DNA of 12,965 nucleotides from JAENWH01 sp038248745 (GTDB lineage: Bacteria; Bacillota; Clostridia; Peptostreptococcales; Anaerovoracaceae): positions 1 to 12,965 of the forward strand of contig JBBRXC010000041.1 in assembly GCA_038248745.1 (NCBI GenBank), in the 5' to 3' direction. Below, in pieces: positions 1 to 6,397 of this stretch; the stretch's first letter is position 1, and the number at the start of each line of letters is the position of its first letter. The position numbers and the translations under genes are program-made. The notes beneath the pieces are model-generated. The model saw nothing but the letters and a program-made list of their open reading frames with translations. It had not been told where the DNA came from and did not search any database.

Positions 1-1190
1 ATGTTGAGTTTATTGGTTGGGCTTTCATCAAATCTGGCAAAATATCTGCCTAGCATAATAAAGTCCGCTCCCATTGCAAGGGCAAGCGCCATATGATAAT
101 CATACACAATGCCACCGTCAGAACAAATTGGAATATAGATCCCCGTTCTGTCAAAATAATCTTTTCTAGCCTGCGCAATTTCTATTACAGCCGAAGCCTG
201 TCCTCTGCCAATCCCCTTTTGTTCTCTTGTGATACAGATAGACCCGCCGCCAATACCAATCTTCACGAAATCAGCACCCGACTCTGCCAAATAAAAGAAT
301 CCTTCTCTGTCAACAACATTTCCGGCTCCGATTTTAACATTTTCTCCGTAGTTCTCCCTGACAAAATCTATGGTGTCTTTTTGCCACTCAGAAAATCCCT
401 CAGAAGAGTCAATGCACAATACATCTGCACCAGCCTCTACCAATGCAGGCACTCTTTCCTCGTAATCCTTTGTGTTGATCCCCGCACCCACAACATAACT
501 TTTATGGGCGTCGAGTAGTTCATTGGGATTTTCCTTATGGGAATCATAATCCTTTCTAAATACAAAATGAGTCAGTCTCTTGTTCTCGTCTATGATAGGA
601 AGTGCATTTAATTTATGCTCCCACATCATGTCGTTTGCTTCAGACAGAGAAATCCCATCTTCGGCATAGATTAGATCTTGAAAGGGGGTCATGAATTCTG
701 AAACTTTAGTATCCATCGCCATTCTGCTGATTCGATAGTCTCTGCTCGTAATAATCCCCTGGATTTTCCCTTCCGCCGTTCCGTCATCTGTCACGGCAAC
801 GGTGGAGTGTCCACTGTTTTCTTTTAGTGCCACCACATCAGCAAGGGTCTGATTAGGGCGTATATTTGAATCACTCCTTACAAATCCTGCTTTATGGCTC
901 TTTACTCTTTTCACCATTGCCGCCTGGGTATCAATGGCCTGGGATCCAAATATGAAGGAAATCCCACCTTCCTTGGCAAGTGCAACAGCCAGTCTATCAT
1001 CAGAAACAGACTGCATGATTGCAGAAACCAGAGGAATGTTCATTTCTATTGCCGGTTGCTCTCCTTTTTTAAATTTAACAACTGGTGTTTTTAAGCTGAC
1101 GTTTTCAGCTCTACACTCCTTTGATGAATATCCCGGTACCAGCAGGTACTCGTTAAACGTTCTTGATGGTTCATTGAAAAAATCCGCCAT
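1..1190 (-). CDS. guaB: IMP dehydrogenase, Tritrichomonas-like type (3' end cut by window edge)
   Basis: Oxidises IMP to XMP with NAD+, the committed step of GMP synthesis, in the cytosol. The frame is open from the ATG at 1190 (preceded by AGGGAGGA) to the window edge, giving 396 codons; about 100 C-terminal residues, including the mobile flap, are missing. The N-terminus reads MADFFNEPSRTFNEYLLVPG. A CBS-domain pair spans roughly residues 110-225 and interrupts the TIM barrel. IDSSEGFSEW carries Asp261, and GIGGGSICITREQKG carries the catalytic Cys319. The two conserved barrel blocks and the CBS insert make the family call secure. The sequence and numbering match, from memory, the roughly 503-residue enzyme of Tritrichomonas foetus rather than the 485-residue B. 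subtilis type. The start lies 11 bases after the stop of the carboxypeptidase gene, so the two are probably co-transcribed. Confidence 0.95.
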   Translation of the reverse strand, partial: MADFFNEPSRTFNEYLLVPGYSSKECRAENVSLKTPVVKFKKGEQPAIEMNIPLVSAIMQSVSDDRLAVALAKEGGISFIFGSQAIDTQAAMVKRVKSHKAGFVRSDSNIRPNQTLADVVALKENSGHSTVAVTDDGTAEGKIQGIITSRDYRISRMAMDTKVSEFMTPFQDLIYAEDGISLSEANDMMWEHKLNALPIIDENKRLTHFVFRKDYDSHKENPNELLDAHKSYVVGAGINTKDYEERVPALVEAGADVLCIDSSEGFSEWQKDTIDFVRENYGENVKIGAGNVVDREGFFYLAESGADFVKIGIGGGSICITREQKGIGRGQASAVIEIAQARKDYFDRTGIYIPICSDGGIVYDYHMALALAMGADFIMLGRYFARFDESPTNKLN

Positions 1191-1201
1191 TTTCGTCCTC
1201 C

Positions 1202-1963
1202 CTATCTATCAATATACTCTTCTAATGTGAGTTTCTCATCTGTAATAATTTTTGCTACCTCAGTACCAACATATCTAAAATGCCAGGGTTCATACATATA
1301 CCCTGTGATGTCCGTCTTGCCTTTAGGATATCTTAAAATAAATCCATAATCTACCATATTTTCAATCAGCCATTTCCATTCCGACGTCTGATCAAAGTCA
1401 TCGGTCAATGCATATCCAACGGAAGAGGCACTAACATCTACTGCCAAACCCGTCTGATGCTCACTGGATCCAGGCTTTGCACTAAACTTGTCAGCCTCTG
1501 CCTGTCCATACTTGGCCACAGAGTTATTATATAATACAGACTGAAATCCATACGACCTATAGGCCGTTGTCATCACAATTTCAACCCCTGATTTTTTCGC
1601 TGATTCCACCATACTATTAAAGTGTTCTGCGGCCTCTGCCCTCATGAATCTTGATTCTGCAGACCGGTCCTTGGCAAAATAGACTATCGGCGCCAGATCT
1701 TCCGGTTTATAGTTCTCCTCCAAATAATTGTTCTTATTTACAAGAATTAGCAAGCCCGTATCGTGTTTCGGATTTTCTGATTCATCCGGTATGGGTTTCT
1801 GATGATCGGCCTCTTCATTCTGTTCAATTGAAATCGGTTTGTCTTCCCCACCTGTTTTATCTGGTGGGGTTGGGCTCTGATCATGTGTAGACACCCACAC
1901 TGCAATCCCCACGATAATGACAGCCAACACGGTAATCGTTTTGATTAAGTTTATTTTTTTCAT
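1202..1963 (-). CDS. VanY-type D-alanyl-D-alanine carboxypeptidase, membrane-anchored (peptidase M15B)
   Basis: A zinc peptidase that should trim the terminal D-Ala from peptidoglycan stem peptides on the outer face of the membrane. The 253-residue product begins with a positively charged end and one hydrophobic segment (about residues 7-25), which is a signal anchor without a lipobox. A Pro/Glu/Asp-rich linker follows to about residue 68, then the M15B catalytic domain. Zinc ligands and catalytic residues are visible: His169 and Asp176 in SSEHQTGLAVD, and Glu225 and His228 in YEPWHFRYV. The ATG at 1963 has only a weak GGGA ribosome binding site, but the signal anchor fixes the start. No vanH, vanA or vanX lies nearby, so I infer a housekeeping wall-trimming role rather than glycopeptide resistance. 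An L,D-/D,D-carboxypeptidase of the LdcB/DacB type is the close alternative. Confidence 0.9.
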   Translation of the reverse strand: MKKINLIKTITVLAVIIVGIAVWVSTHDQSPTPPDKTGGEDKPISIEQNEEADHQKPIPDESENPKHDTGLLILVNKNNYLEENYKPEDLAPIVYFAKDRSAESRFMRAEAAEHFNSMVESAKKSGVEIVMTTAYRSYGFQSVLYNNSVAKYGQAEADKFSAKPGSSEHQTGLAVDVSASSVGYALTDDFDQTSEWKWLIENMVDYGFILRYPKGKTDITGYMYEPWHFRYVGTEVAKIITDEKLTLEEYIDR

Positions 1964-2002
1964 TTTATATCCCGTCTAAAATTTGCTTAAATTATTCTTA
2001 TT

Positions 2003-2031
2003 ATTTTACCCTATTTTGCATGAATTTACAA
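2003..2031 (-). promoter_or_regulatory. SigA-type promoter for the VanY-type carboxypeptidase gene and guaB
   Basis: On the minus strand TTGTAA (2026-2031) and TAAAAT (2003-2008) are separated by exactly 17 bases. Transcription would start near 1996, leaving a leader of about 30 bases before the ATG at 1963, too short for a riboswitch. No further promoter is visible before guaB, so this one probably drives both genes. Confidence 0.65.
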
Positions 2032-2091
2032 ATGGTTTATAGCGGCCAATACCAAGTCTTTTAACCATTGCTGTTAACAGATTTCCCCGTA

Positions 2092-2904
2092 TTAATTTTT
2101 TCGACTAAATAAATAACTGACTGCCGTACAGATCAAAAACCCTAAACTGGCCACCAACCCCTGGAGACTCCATTCAAACCCAGGAAATATAATGAATATA
2201 GAACCAATCATCAACCCCATTATCGCAAAATATAAAGCTTGTGGATGATCCTTTAAAAGGGTTTTTATAAGTTTAATCCCTGCCACCCCACCGGTTAATA
2301 CACCTAAACCTACCGGAACAAGAATAATAAGATCAAAAGTTGAAATAGCTTTTAGCGTCAATGTATAAACGCCTAACAAAAGCATAATAAAAGACCCACT
2401 GATTCCAGGCAATATCATCCCTATTGTGCTGATAAATGCTGAAATAAAAAGCCATCCCAGTTTTGGCAGAGTAGTCAACTGATTTACAGAAAAAATGCCT
2501 TCCGTAGCACCAGGCATCAATTTGATGATTGCAAGTGCCACCATAAAAAATAATGCAAATGCAAAAGGGATCCAGTTTTTTTTCTGCACCCCATTAAATT
2601 TCGCCTTTTTATAAATCATTGGCATGCTGCCGATTACAAGACCAATGAAGCAAAAATTCGTCGCCATATAATAATTTTCAAACAGATAGGTGATCGCTTT
2701 GCTAAAAGTAAATATGCCTATTAATGCGCCCGCCCCTAAAAACCCTAGGAAGGTCATGTTCTGTTTCAGGTTTTCTCTGCTTAATGCAAATAATATCTTA
2801 TCATAAATATTAAGAATAACTGCCATCGTCCCACCGCTTACGCCTGGGATGACATTGGCTATTCCTAATATGATGCCAAAGATTAAATTTTTTATGTTTT
2901 TCAT
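2092..2904 (-). CDS. popT: DUF368 membrane protein, PopT-type polyprenyl-phosphate transporter
   Basis: DUF368 proteins (PopT) have been shown to return undecaprenyl phosphate, the lipid carrier of wall synthesis, across the cytoplasmic membrane. The 270-residue product is very hydrophobic, with about eight to nine membrane segments. It shows the family's two-fold repeat: IPGVSGGT at residues 19-26 in the first half and ILPGISGS at 164-171 in the second. Length and both signature loops fit the family. The ATG at 2904 is preceded by AAAGGA at a 9-base spacing. The downstream gene encodes a wall D,D-carboxypeptidase, so two envelope functions sit side by side, although that gene has its own promoter. 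The transport activity is inferred from family, not shown by this sequence. Confidence 0.88.
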   Translation of the reverse strand: MKNIKNLIFGIILGIANVIPGVSGGTMAVILNIYDKILFALSRENLKQNMTFLGFLGAGALIGIFTFSKAITYLFENYYMATNFCFIGLVIGSMPMIYKKAKFNGVQKKNWIPFAFALFFMVALAIIKLMPGATEGIFSVNQLTTLPKLGWLFISAFISTIGMILPGISGSFIMLLLGVYTLTLKAISTFDLIILVPVGLGVLTGGVAGIKLIKTLLKDHPQALYFAIMGLMIGSIFIIFPGFEWSLQGLVASLGFLICTAVSYLFSRKN

Positions 2905-2962
2905 TATAAGGGTTCCTTTTGTTTTGTATACTTATCTGTATGCTCTGATTAAAATAAAATCA

Positions 2963-2991
2963 ATTATATCAATCTCATTTTATATTGCTAA
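2963..2991 (-). promoter_or_regulatory. Probable promoter for the DUF368 transporter gene
   Basis: The minus strand carries TATAAT (2963-2968) with TTAGCA (2986-2991) 17 bases upstream. The -10 is perfect and the -35 matches TTGACA at four of six positions. The start site would be near 2956, giving a leader of about 50 bases. The -35 overlaps a small inverted repeat at 2988-3000. Confidence 0.5.
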
Positions 2992-3000
2992 ATGCTTTAG
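2988..3000. repeat. Small inverted repeat CTAAA-TGC-TTTAG over the DUF368 -35
   Basis: Five-base arms with a three-base centre overlap the -35 hexamer of the DUF368 promoter in the space between the divergent transporter and XRE regulator genes. It could be an operator, but it is short and AT-rich and may be chance. Confidence 0.25.
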
Positions 3001-3092
3001 GTCAATTGATAATATGGGGATCGACAAAATAATGTTCGGAATAATGACTTAATTTACCGAATTTTCAATTAACTGAATTTTATGTAAATAAC

Positions 3093-3121
3093 TTGCACTA
3101 TGAGAATTTTTATTATATGAT
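3093..3121 (+). promoter_or_regulatory. Promoter of the XRE regulator gene, with an inverted repeat over the -10
   Basis: TTGCAC (3093-3098) and TATGAT (3116-3121) are separated by 17 bases, placing the start site near 3128. An inverted repeat, TTTTAT-N6-ATAAAA at 3108-3125, covers the -10 box. That placement suits an autorepressor site, since the first gene downstream encodes an XRE regulator. The repeat is A/T only, so the operator part is a guess. Confidence 0.6.
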
Positions 3122-3140
3122 AAAATTGTATTATAATTTT

Positions 3141-3150
3141 AGGAGGTGAT
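3141..3150 (+). promoter_or_regulatory. Extended ribosome binding site of the XRE gene
   Basis: AGGAGGTGAT is a full-length match to the anti-Shine-Dalgarno end of 16S rRNA. The ATG at 3160 follows nine bases after this motif, and no alternative in-frame start lies between, which settles the start of the regulator gene. Confidence 0.8.
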
Positions 3151-3159
3151 AGTAACAAT

Positions 3160-3489
3160 ATGGATAGTATTCAGCTTTTAATCGGAAAAAGAATCAGGGA
3201 ATATCGACTCTACAGGGGTTACAGTATAGATGAATTAGCTACCAAGGCTAATTTAAATGCGGCTCATTTAAGTGCAATTGAGCGCGGGGAAAAAAATCCA
3301 ACCTTGCTCACGCTATCCAAGATACTAAATGTGTTGGATTACACATTTCAGGACTTGCTTGATTTTGTAAGGACACCAGATGAAATCGCCTCTGACTATA
3401 GCGGTAAAATATTGCCGTTGTTAGAAAATCTGACAAAAAAAGAACAGGAATTGGTTTATGCTCTTGTTAAAACTTTTACCGAAAAATAA
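3160..3489 (+). CDS. XRE-family helix-turn-helix transcriptional regulator
   Basis: A 109-residue DNA-binding protein. Residues 5-68 form a Cro/C1-type five-helix domain: IGKRIREYRLYRGYSIDELA begins it, and the recognition helix is around residues 31-42 (LNAAHLSAIERGEKNP is the classic XRE pattern, as in SinR). The remaining 40 residues form a short helical tail, probably for dimerisation; there is no ligand or peptidase domain. It is divergent from the DUF368 transporter gene and convergent with groEL, with a shared terminator between. An inverted repeat over its own -10 suggests self-repression, and the neighbouring transporter is a possible target. The real regulon cannot be read from the sequence. 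Confidence 0.88.
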   Translation: MDSIQLLIGKRIREYRLYRGYSIDELATKANLNAAHLSAIERGEKNPTLLTLSKILNVLDYTFQDLLDFVRTPDEIASDYSGKILPLLENLTKKEQELVYALVKTFTEK

Positions 3490-3530
3490 ATAATAAACCA
3501 GATTTCATGTTTTTTCTGGCTTAAAGAAAT

Positions 3531-3587
3531 AAAAATAAAGGTATCAAACTGATATGAATCAGATTTGATACCTTTTCTTTATTTTTT
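3531..3587. terminator. Bidirectional intrinsic terminator between the XRE gene and groEL
   Basis: A 17-base arm (3537-3553) pairs with 3558-3575 across an ATGA loop, with a single bulged A at 3563; the core is GGTATCAAA/TTTGATACC. T-rich tracts follow on both sides: 3573-3587 on the plus strand, and the complement of 3520-3539 on the minus strand. It can end transcripts of both convergent genes. Confidence 0.9.
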
Positions 3588-3617
3588 ATAGCTATTTATA
3601 TTTCATGACAAAACGAA

Positions 3618-5249
3618 TTACATCATTCCGCCCATACCACCCATGCCACCCATCGAAGGCATTGCTGGTTCATTGGATTTCACTTCTACCACGCCTGCTT
3701 CTGTCGTTAGAAGCATCGCTGATGCAGATGCAGCATTTTGAAGCGCTGACCTTGTAACCTTGGCAGGATCAACTATTCCTGCTTTAATCATATCCACATA
3801 TTGTTCTGTTAATGCATTAAATCCTATGCCTCTTGCACTTGTCTTGATCTTATCTATTACAACAGATCCTTCAAATCCTGCATTTTCAGCAATCTGTCTC
3901 ACTGGTTCTTCCAATGCTCTCATAATAATTGTGGCACCAGTTTTTTCATCTCCAGTCAGTGAATTTGCATATTTTGTTACTACTTCAATTGCATTGGCAA
4001 GCGCTACGCCGCCACCTGACACGATTCCCTCTTCAACGGCGGCTTTAGTTGCATTTAATGCATCTTCAATTCTAAGTTTTCTCTCCTTCAACTCAGTCTC
4101 AGTAGCTGCACCAACTTTAATAACGGCAACGCCTCCTGCCAGTTTCGCAAGCCTTTCCTGAAGCTTTTCTTTGTCAAAATCGGAGTGGGTTTCTTCAATT
4201 TGGGCTTTTATTTGAGAAATTCTACCTTGGATAACGGTTTGTTCTCCCGCGCCATCAACAATTACTGTCGTTTCTTTATTAATCTTAACCGAAGCAGCCG
4301 TTCCCAGCATATCTAATGTTGCTTCCTTTAAGTCATATCCTAATTCTTCTGAGATAACCGTACCGCCTGTTAATGCAGCAAGATCTTCCATCATCGCTTT
4401 TCTTCTGTCTCCAAATCCTGGTGCTTTGACGGCAACGCAATCAAATGTCCCTCTCAATTTATTTACCACGATTGTTGCAAGAGCTTCTCCTTCAACATCT
4501 TCAGCAATAATCAGAAGCTTTCTCCCCTGTTGAACAATTTGTTCAAGTATTGGAAGGAGTTCCTGAATGTTGGAAATTTTCTTGTCTGTAAGCAATATAT
4601 AAGGGTTTTGCATCACTGCTTCCATCTTTTCCATATCGTTTACCATGTAAGCTGATAAATACCCTCTATCAAACTGCATTCCCTCAACTACTTCAAGGGT
4701 TGTTCCCATTGATTTGGATTCTTCAACGGTGATGACACCATCTTTCCCAACCTTTTCCATTGCATCTGCAATCAACCCACCAATGGTATCATCTGATGCA
4801 GAGACTGAAGCAACCTGAGCAATGCTTTCCTTACTATCCACTGTCTTTGAAATATTCTTAATTTCTTCAACGGCTATTGCAACTGCTCCTTGAATACCTT
4901 TTTTCAGCATCATCGGATTTGCCCCAGCGGCTACATTTTTAAAACCCTCACGTATAATAATCTGTGCAAGCAATGTGGCGGTTGTCGTTCCGTCTCCAGC
5001 AATGTCATTGGTTTTGGTAGCAACTTCTTTGACAAGCTGTGCCCCCATGTTTTCAACTGCATCTTCCAATTCTATTTCTTTTGCAATAGTAACACCGTCG
5101 TTTGTGATCATTGGACCGCCAAACTTCTTTTCAAGCAATACATTTCTTCCTTTAGGTCCAAGTGTTATTTTCACTGTATTTGCAAGCTGATCTACGCCTG
5201 CAAGTAATTTTTTTCTCGCATCTTCTCCATAAAATATTTCTTTTGCCAT
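3618..5249 (-). CDS. groEL: Chaperonin GroEL (Hsp60)
   Basis: ATP-driven 14-mer folding chamber of the cytosol that works with the GroES lid. The 543-residue product is full length. ATP-site blocks are intact: TLGPKGRN at 29-36, NDGVTIAKE with Asp51, GDGTTTAT at 85-92, and the hydrolysis residue Asp396 in RIEDALNAT (Asp398 in E. coli). GIVSGGG follows at 408-414, and the flexible GGM repeat tail ends in MM. The start at 5249 has an AGAGGG ribosome binding site. groEL lies 61 bases after groES, with no promoter or hairpin in the gap, so the two form one operon. The bidirectional terminator lies about 30 bases past the stop. Only one groEL is in view and it appears to be the housekeeping copy. 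Confidence 0.99.
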   Translation of the reverse strand: MAKEIFYGEDARKKLLAGVDQLANTVKITLGPKGRNVLLEKKFGGPMITNDGVTIAKEIELEDAVENMGAQLVKEVATKTNDIAGDGTTTATLLAQIIIREGFKNVAAGANPMMLKKGIQGAVAIAVEEIKNISKTVDSKESIAQVASVSASDDTIGGLIADAMEKVGKDGVITVEESKSMGTTLEVVEGMQFDRGYLSAYMVNDMEKMEAVMQNPYILLTDKKISNIQELLPILEQIVQQGRKLLIIAEDVEGEALATIVVNKLRGTFDCVAVKAPGFGDRRKAMMEDLAALTGGTVISEELGYDLKEATLDMLGTAASVKINKETTVIVDGAGEQTVIQGRISQIKAQIEETHSDFDKEKLQERLAKLAGGVAVIKVGAATETELKERKLRIEDALNATKAAVEEGIVSGGGVALANAIEVVTKYANSLTGDEKTGATIIMRALEEPVRQIAENAGFEGSVVIDKIKTSARGIGFNALTEQYVDMIKAGIVDPAKVTRSALQNAASASAMLLTTEAGVVEVKSNEPAMPSMGGMGGMGGMM

Positions 5250-5310
5250 TTTCTATACCCTCTTTCAATCTTATTATTTTACTATTATTTTATCCTTGTA
5301 ATTTTTAATT

Positions 5311-5592
5311 TTATTTTTTTACAGTTGCCAATATGTCTTTTTGAGACATAATGGAATATTCTTCGCCTTCAAATTTAATGTCTGTTCCTGCATATTTTGC
5401 GAATATGACGATGTCGCCCTCTTTCAGCTCCATCTTATCCTCTGAAGTTCCAGGACCCACTGCAACTACTTTTGCCATTTGAGGCTGCTCTTTTGCCTGC
5501 CCAGGTAATACGATACCGCTCTTTGTCTTTTCTTCAGCTTCTACTCTCTTAATAACAACTCTTTCGCCTAAAGGCTTTATTCCAAAACTCAT
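5311..5592 (-). CDS. groES: Co-chaperonin GroES (Hsp10)
   Basis: Forms the seven-subunit lid of the GroEL chamber. I place the start at the ATG at 5592, giving 93 residues beginning MSFGIKPLGERVVIKR, because GGAGGGAAG lies just upstream and the length matches the family. A longer frame back to 5625 would run through the CIRCE operator and lacks a ribosome binding site. The mobile loop that grips GroEL is at about residues 17-33 with SGIVLPG at 25-31, and GEEYSIMSQKDILA ends the beta barrel. It is first in the groES-groEL operon and is regulated by HrcA through the CIRCE element 27 bases upstream of the start. Confidence 0.97.
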   Translation of the reverse strand: MSFGIKPLGERVVIKRVEAEEKTKSGIVLPGQAKEQPQMAKVVAVGPGTSEDKMELKEGDIVIFAKYAGTDIKFEGEEYSIMSQKDILATVKK

Positions 5593-5618
5593 ATATCTTC
5601 CCTCCGTTTTTTTAATTG

Positions 5619-5645
5619 TTAGCACTCTTTATAGTTGAGTGCTAA
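5619..5645 (-). promoter_or_regulatory. CIRCE operator (HrcA binding site)
   Basis: A perfect TTAGCACTC-N9-GAGTGCTAA inverted repeat lies between the promoter region and the groES ribosome binding site. This is the consensus target of the heat-shock repressor HrcA, so groES-groEL should be derepressed on heat or protein-folding stress. The hrcA gene is not in this window. Confidence 0.97.
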
Positions 5646-5654
5646 ATACAACTT

Positions 5655-5678
5655 ATTATATTCTTGCACTTTTGTCAA
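5655..5678 (-). promoter_or_regulatory. groES-groEL promoter region (spacing unclear)
   Basis: A perfect -35, TTGACA, lies at 5673-5678 on the minus strand. A perfect TATAAT lies at 5655-5660, but only 12 bases away, too close for a normal SigA promoter. At 17 bases the hexamer is TAAGTT, a poor match. The true -10 is therefore unresolved. The region lies immediately upstream of CIRCE, where this promoter is expected. Confidence 0.45.
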
Positions 5679-5707
5679 TAGATTAATTGAATTTTCCTTA
5701 ATTTTAT

Positions 5708-6397
5708 TTACATATTAAAACCTATGGCAATAAAAAGCCATGGTAAAAATATGGCAGGGATCATATTGGCAACCTTAATTTCCTTTGTAGCGATGCCCAG
5801 AAAATTTATTCCTATCCCCGCAATAAGCAGACTGCCCACCGCAGACATTTCAGTGATTATTTCAGGCGTCAACCATCCTTTTATAAAAGTAGCTCCCAAA
5901 GCAATGGCTCCTTCATAAAGAAGTACAGGTATTGCTGAAAAGGCAACGCCTATGCCAAGCTGGGATGCGAATACAATTGAAATGACTCCATCTAGAATGG
6001 ACTTAGCAAAGAGCATCTCATGATTTCCCTGAAGCCCGCTGTTTAAGGCACCGACGATAGCCATTGATCCGGTACAGAACAATATGCTAGCTATAACAAA
6101 CCCTTTGGCAAAATTTCCTTCACTGAATCCCAATTTTCGCTCCGCCCAGGTCCCAATATTATTCATTCCCTTATCCACGTTAATCCACTCACCAATGATC
6201 GCCCCCAGCACCATGCTTACTATAAGGGTCAGGATTGCCTTGCTTTCCATGGCTCCTGAAATTCCTATGTATATAAGTGACAGCGCAATTCCTTGCTTAA
6301 TGATGGTTTCAAATCTTTCCGGGAAATTTTTAATAAGTACTTTGCCTAAAACCGCACACACTATGATAGTAATCGCATTCACTATTGGTCCTAACAT
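5708..6397 (-). CDS. DUF554 family integral membrane protein (YdfK/YqgA type)
   Basis: A 229-residue protein with about six to seven hydrophobic segments and little soluble mass. The pattern fits DUF554: MLGPIVNAITIIVCAVLGK at the N-terminus, a Gly-rich second segment around LGAIIGEW (residues 84-91), and FCTGSMAIVGALNSGL near 111-126. Family members are thought to be small-solute transporters or channels, but no substrate is established that I can assign. The start at 6397 overlaps the stop of the glycosylase gene by one base (TAATG), so translation is probably coupled. No terminator is visible after the stop, so some readthrough towards groES is possible. Confidence 0.85.
   Translation of the reverse strand: MLGPIVNAITIIVCAVLGKVLIKNFPERFETIIKQGIALSLIYIGISGAMESKAILTLIVSMVLGAIIGEWINVDKGMNNIGTWAERKLGFSEGNFAKGFVIASILFCTGSMAIVGALNSGLQGNHEMLFAKSILDGVISIVFASQLGIGVAFSAIPVLLYEGAIALGATFIKGWLTPEIITEMSAVGSLLIAGIGINFLGIATKEIKVANMIPAIFLPWLFIAIGFNM

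Noticed and set aside
93..518. 141-codon plus-strand open frame
   Set aside because: It lies wholly inside guaB on the other strand, and its product has no recognisable pattern.
1202..1963. Vancomycin resistance gene
   Set aside because: The catalytic domain is VanY-like, but no vanH, vanA, vanX or vanRS gene is near; a housekeeping carboxypeptidase is the simpler reading.
2071..2080. CTGTTAACAG palindrome between the DUF368 and VanY-type genes
   Set aside because: A 10-base palindrome with no T-run; too short for a terminator and not placed over a promoter.
3498..3519. CCAGA/TCTGG hairpin just after the XRE stop
   Set aside because: Five-base stem with a long loop and no T-run after it; the strong terminator 20 bases further is the real one.
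3760..4161. 133-codon plus-strand open frame
   Set aside because: Antisense shadow of groEL; the minus-strand frame is an intact, strongly conserved chaperonin.
5593..5625. Eleven-residue N-terminal extension of GroES
   Set aside because: It would be encoded within the CIRCE operator, lacks a ribosome binding site and exceeds the family length.
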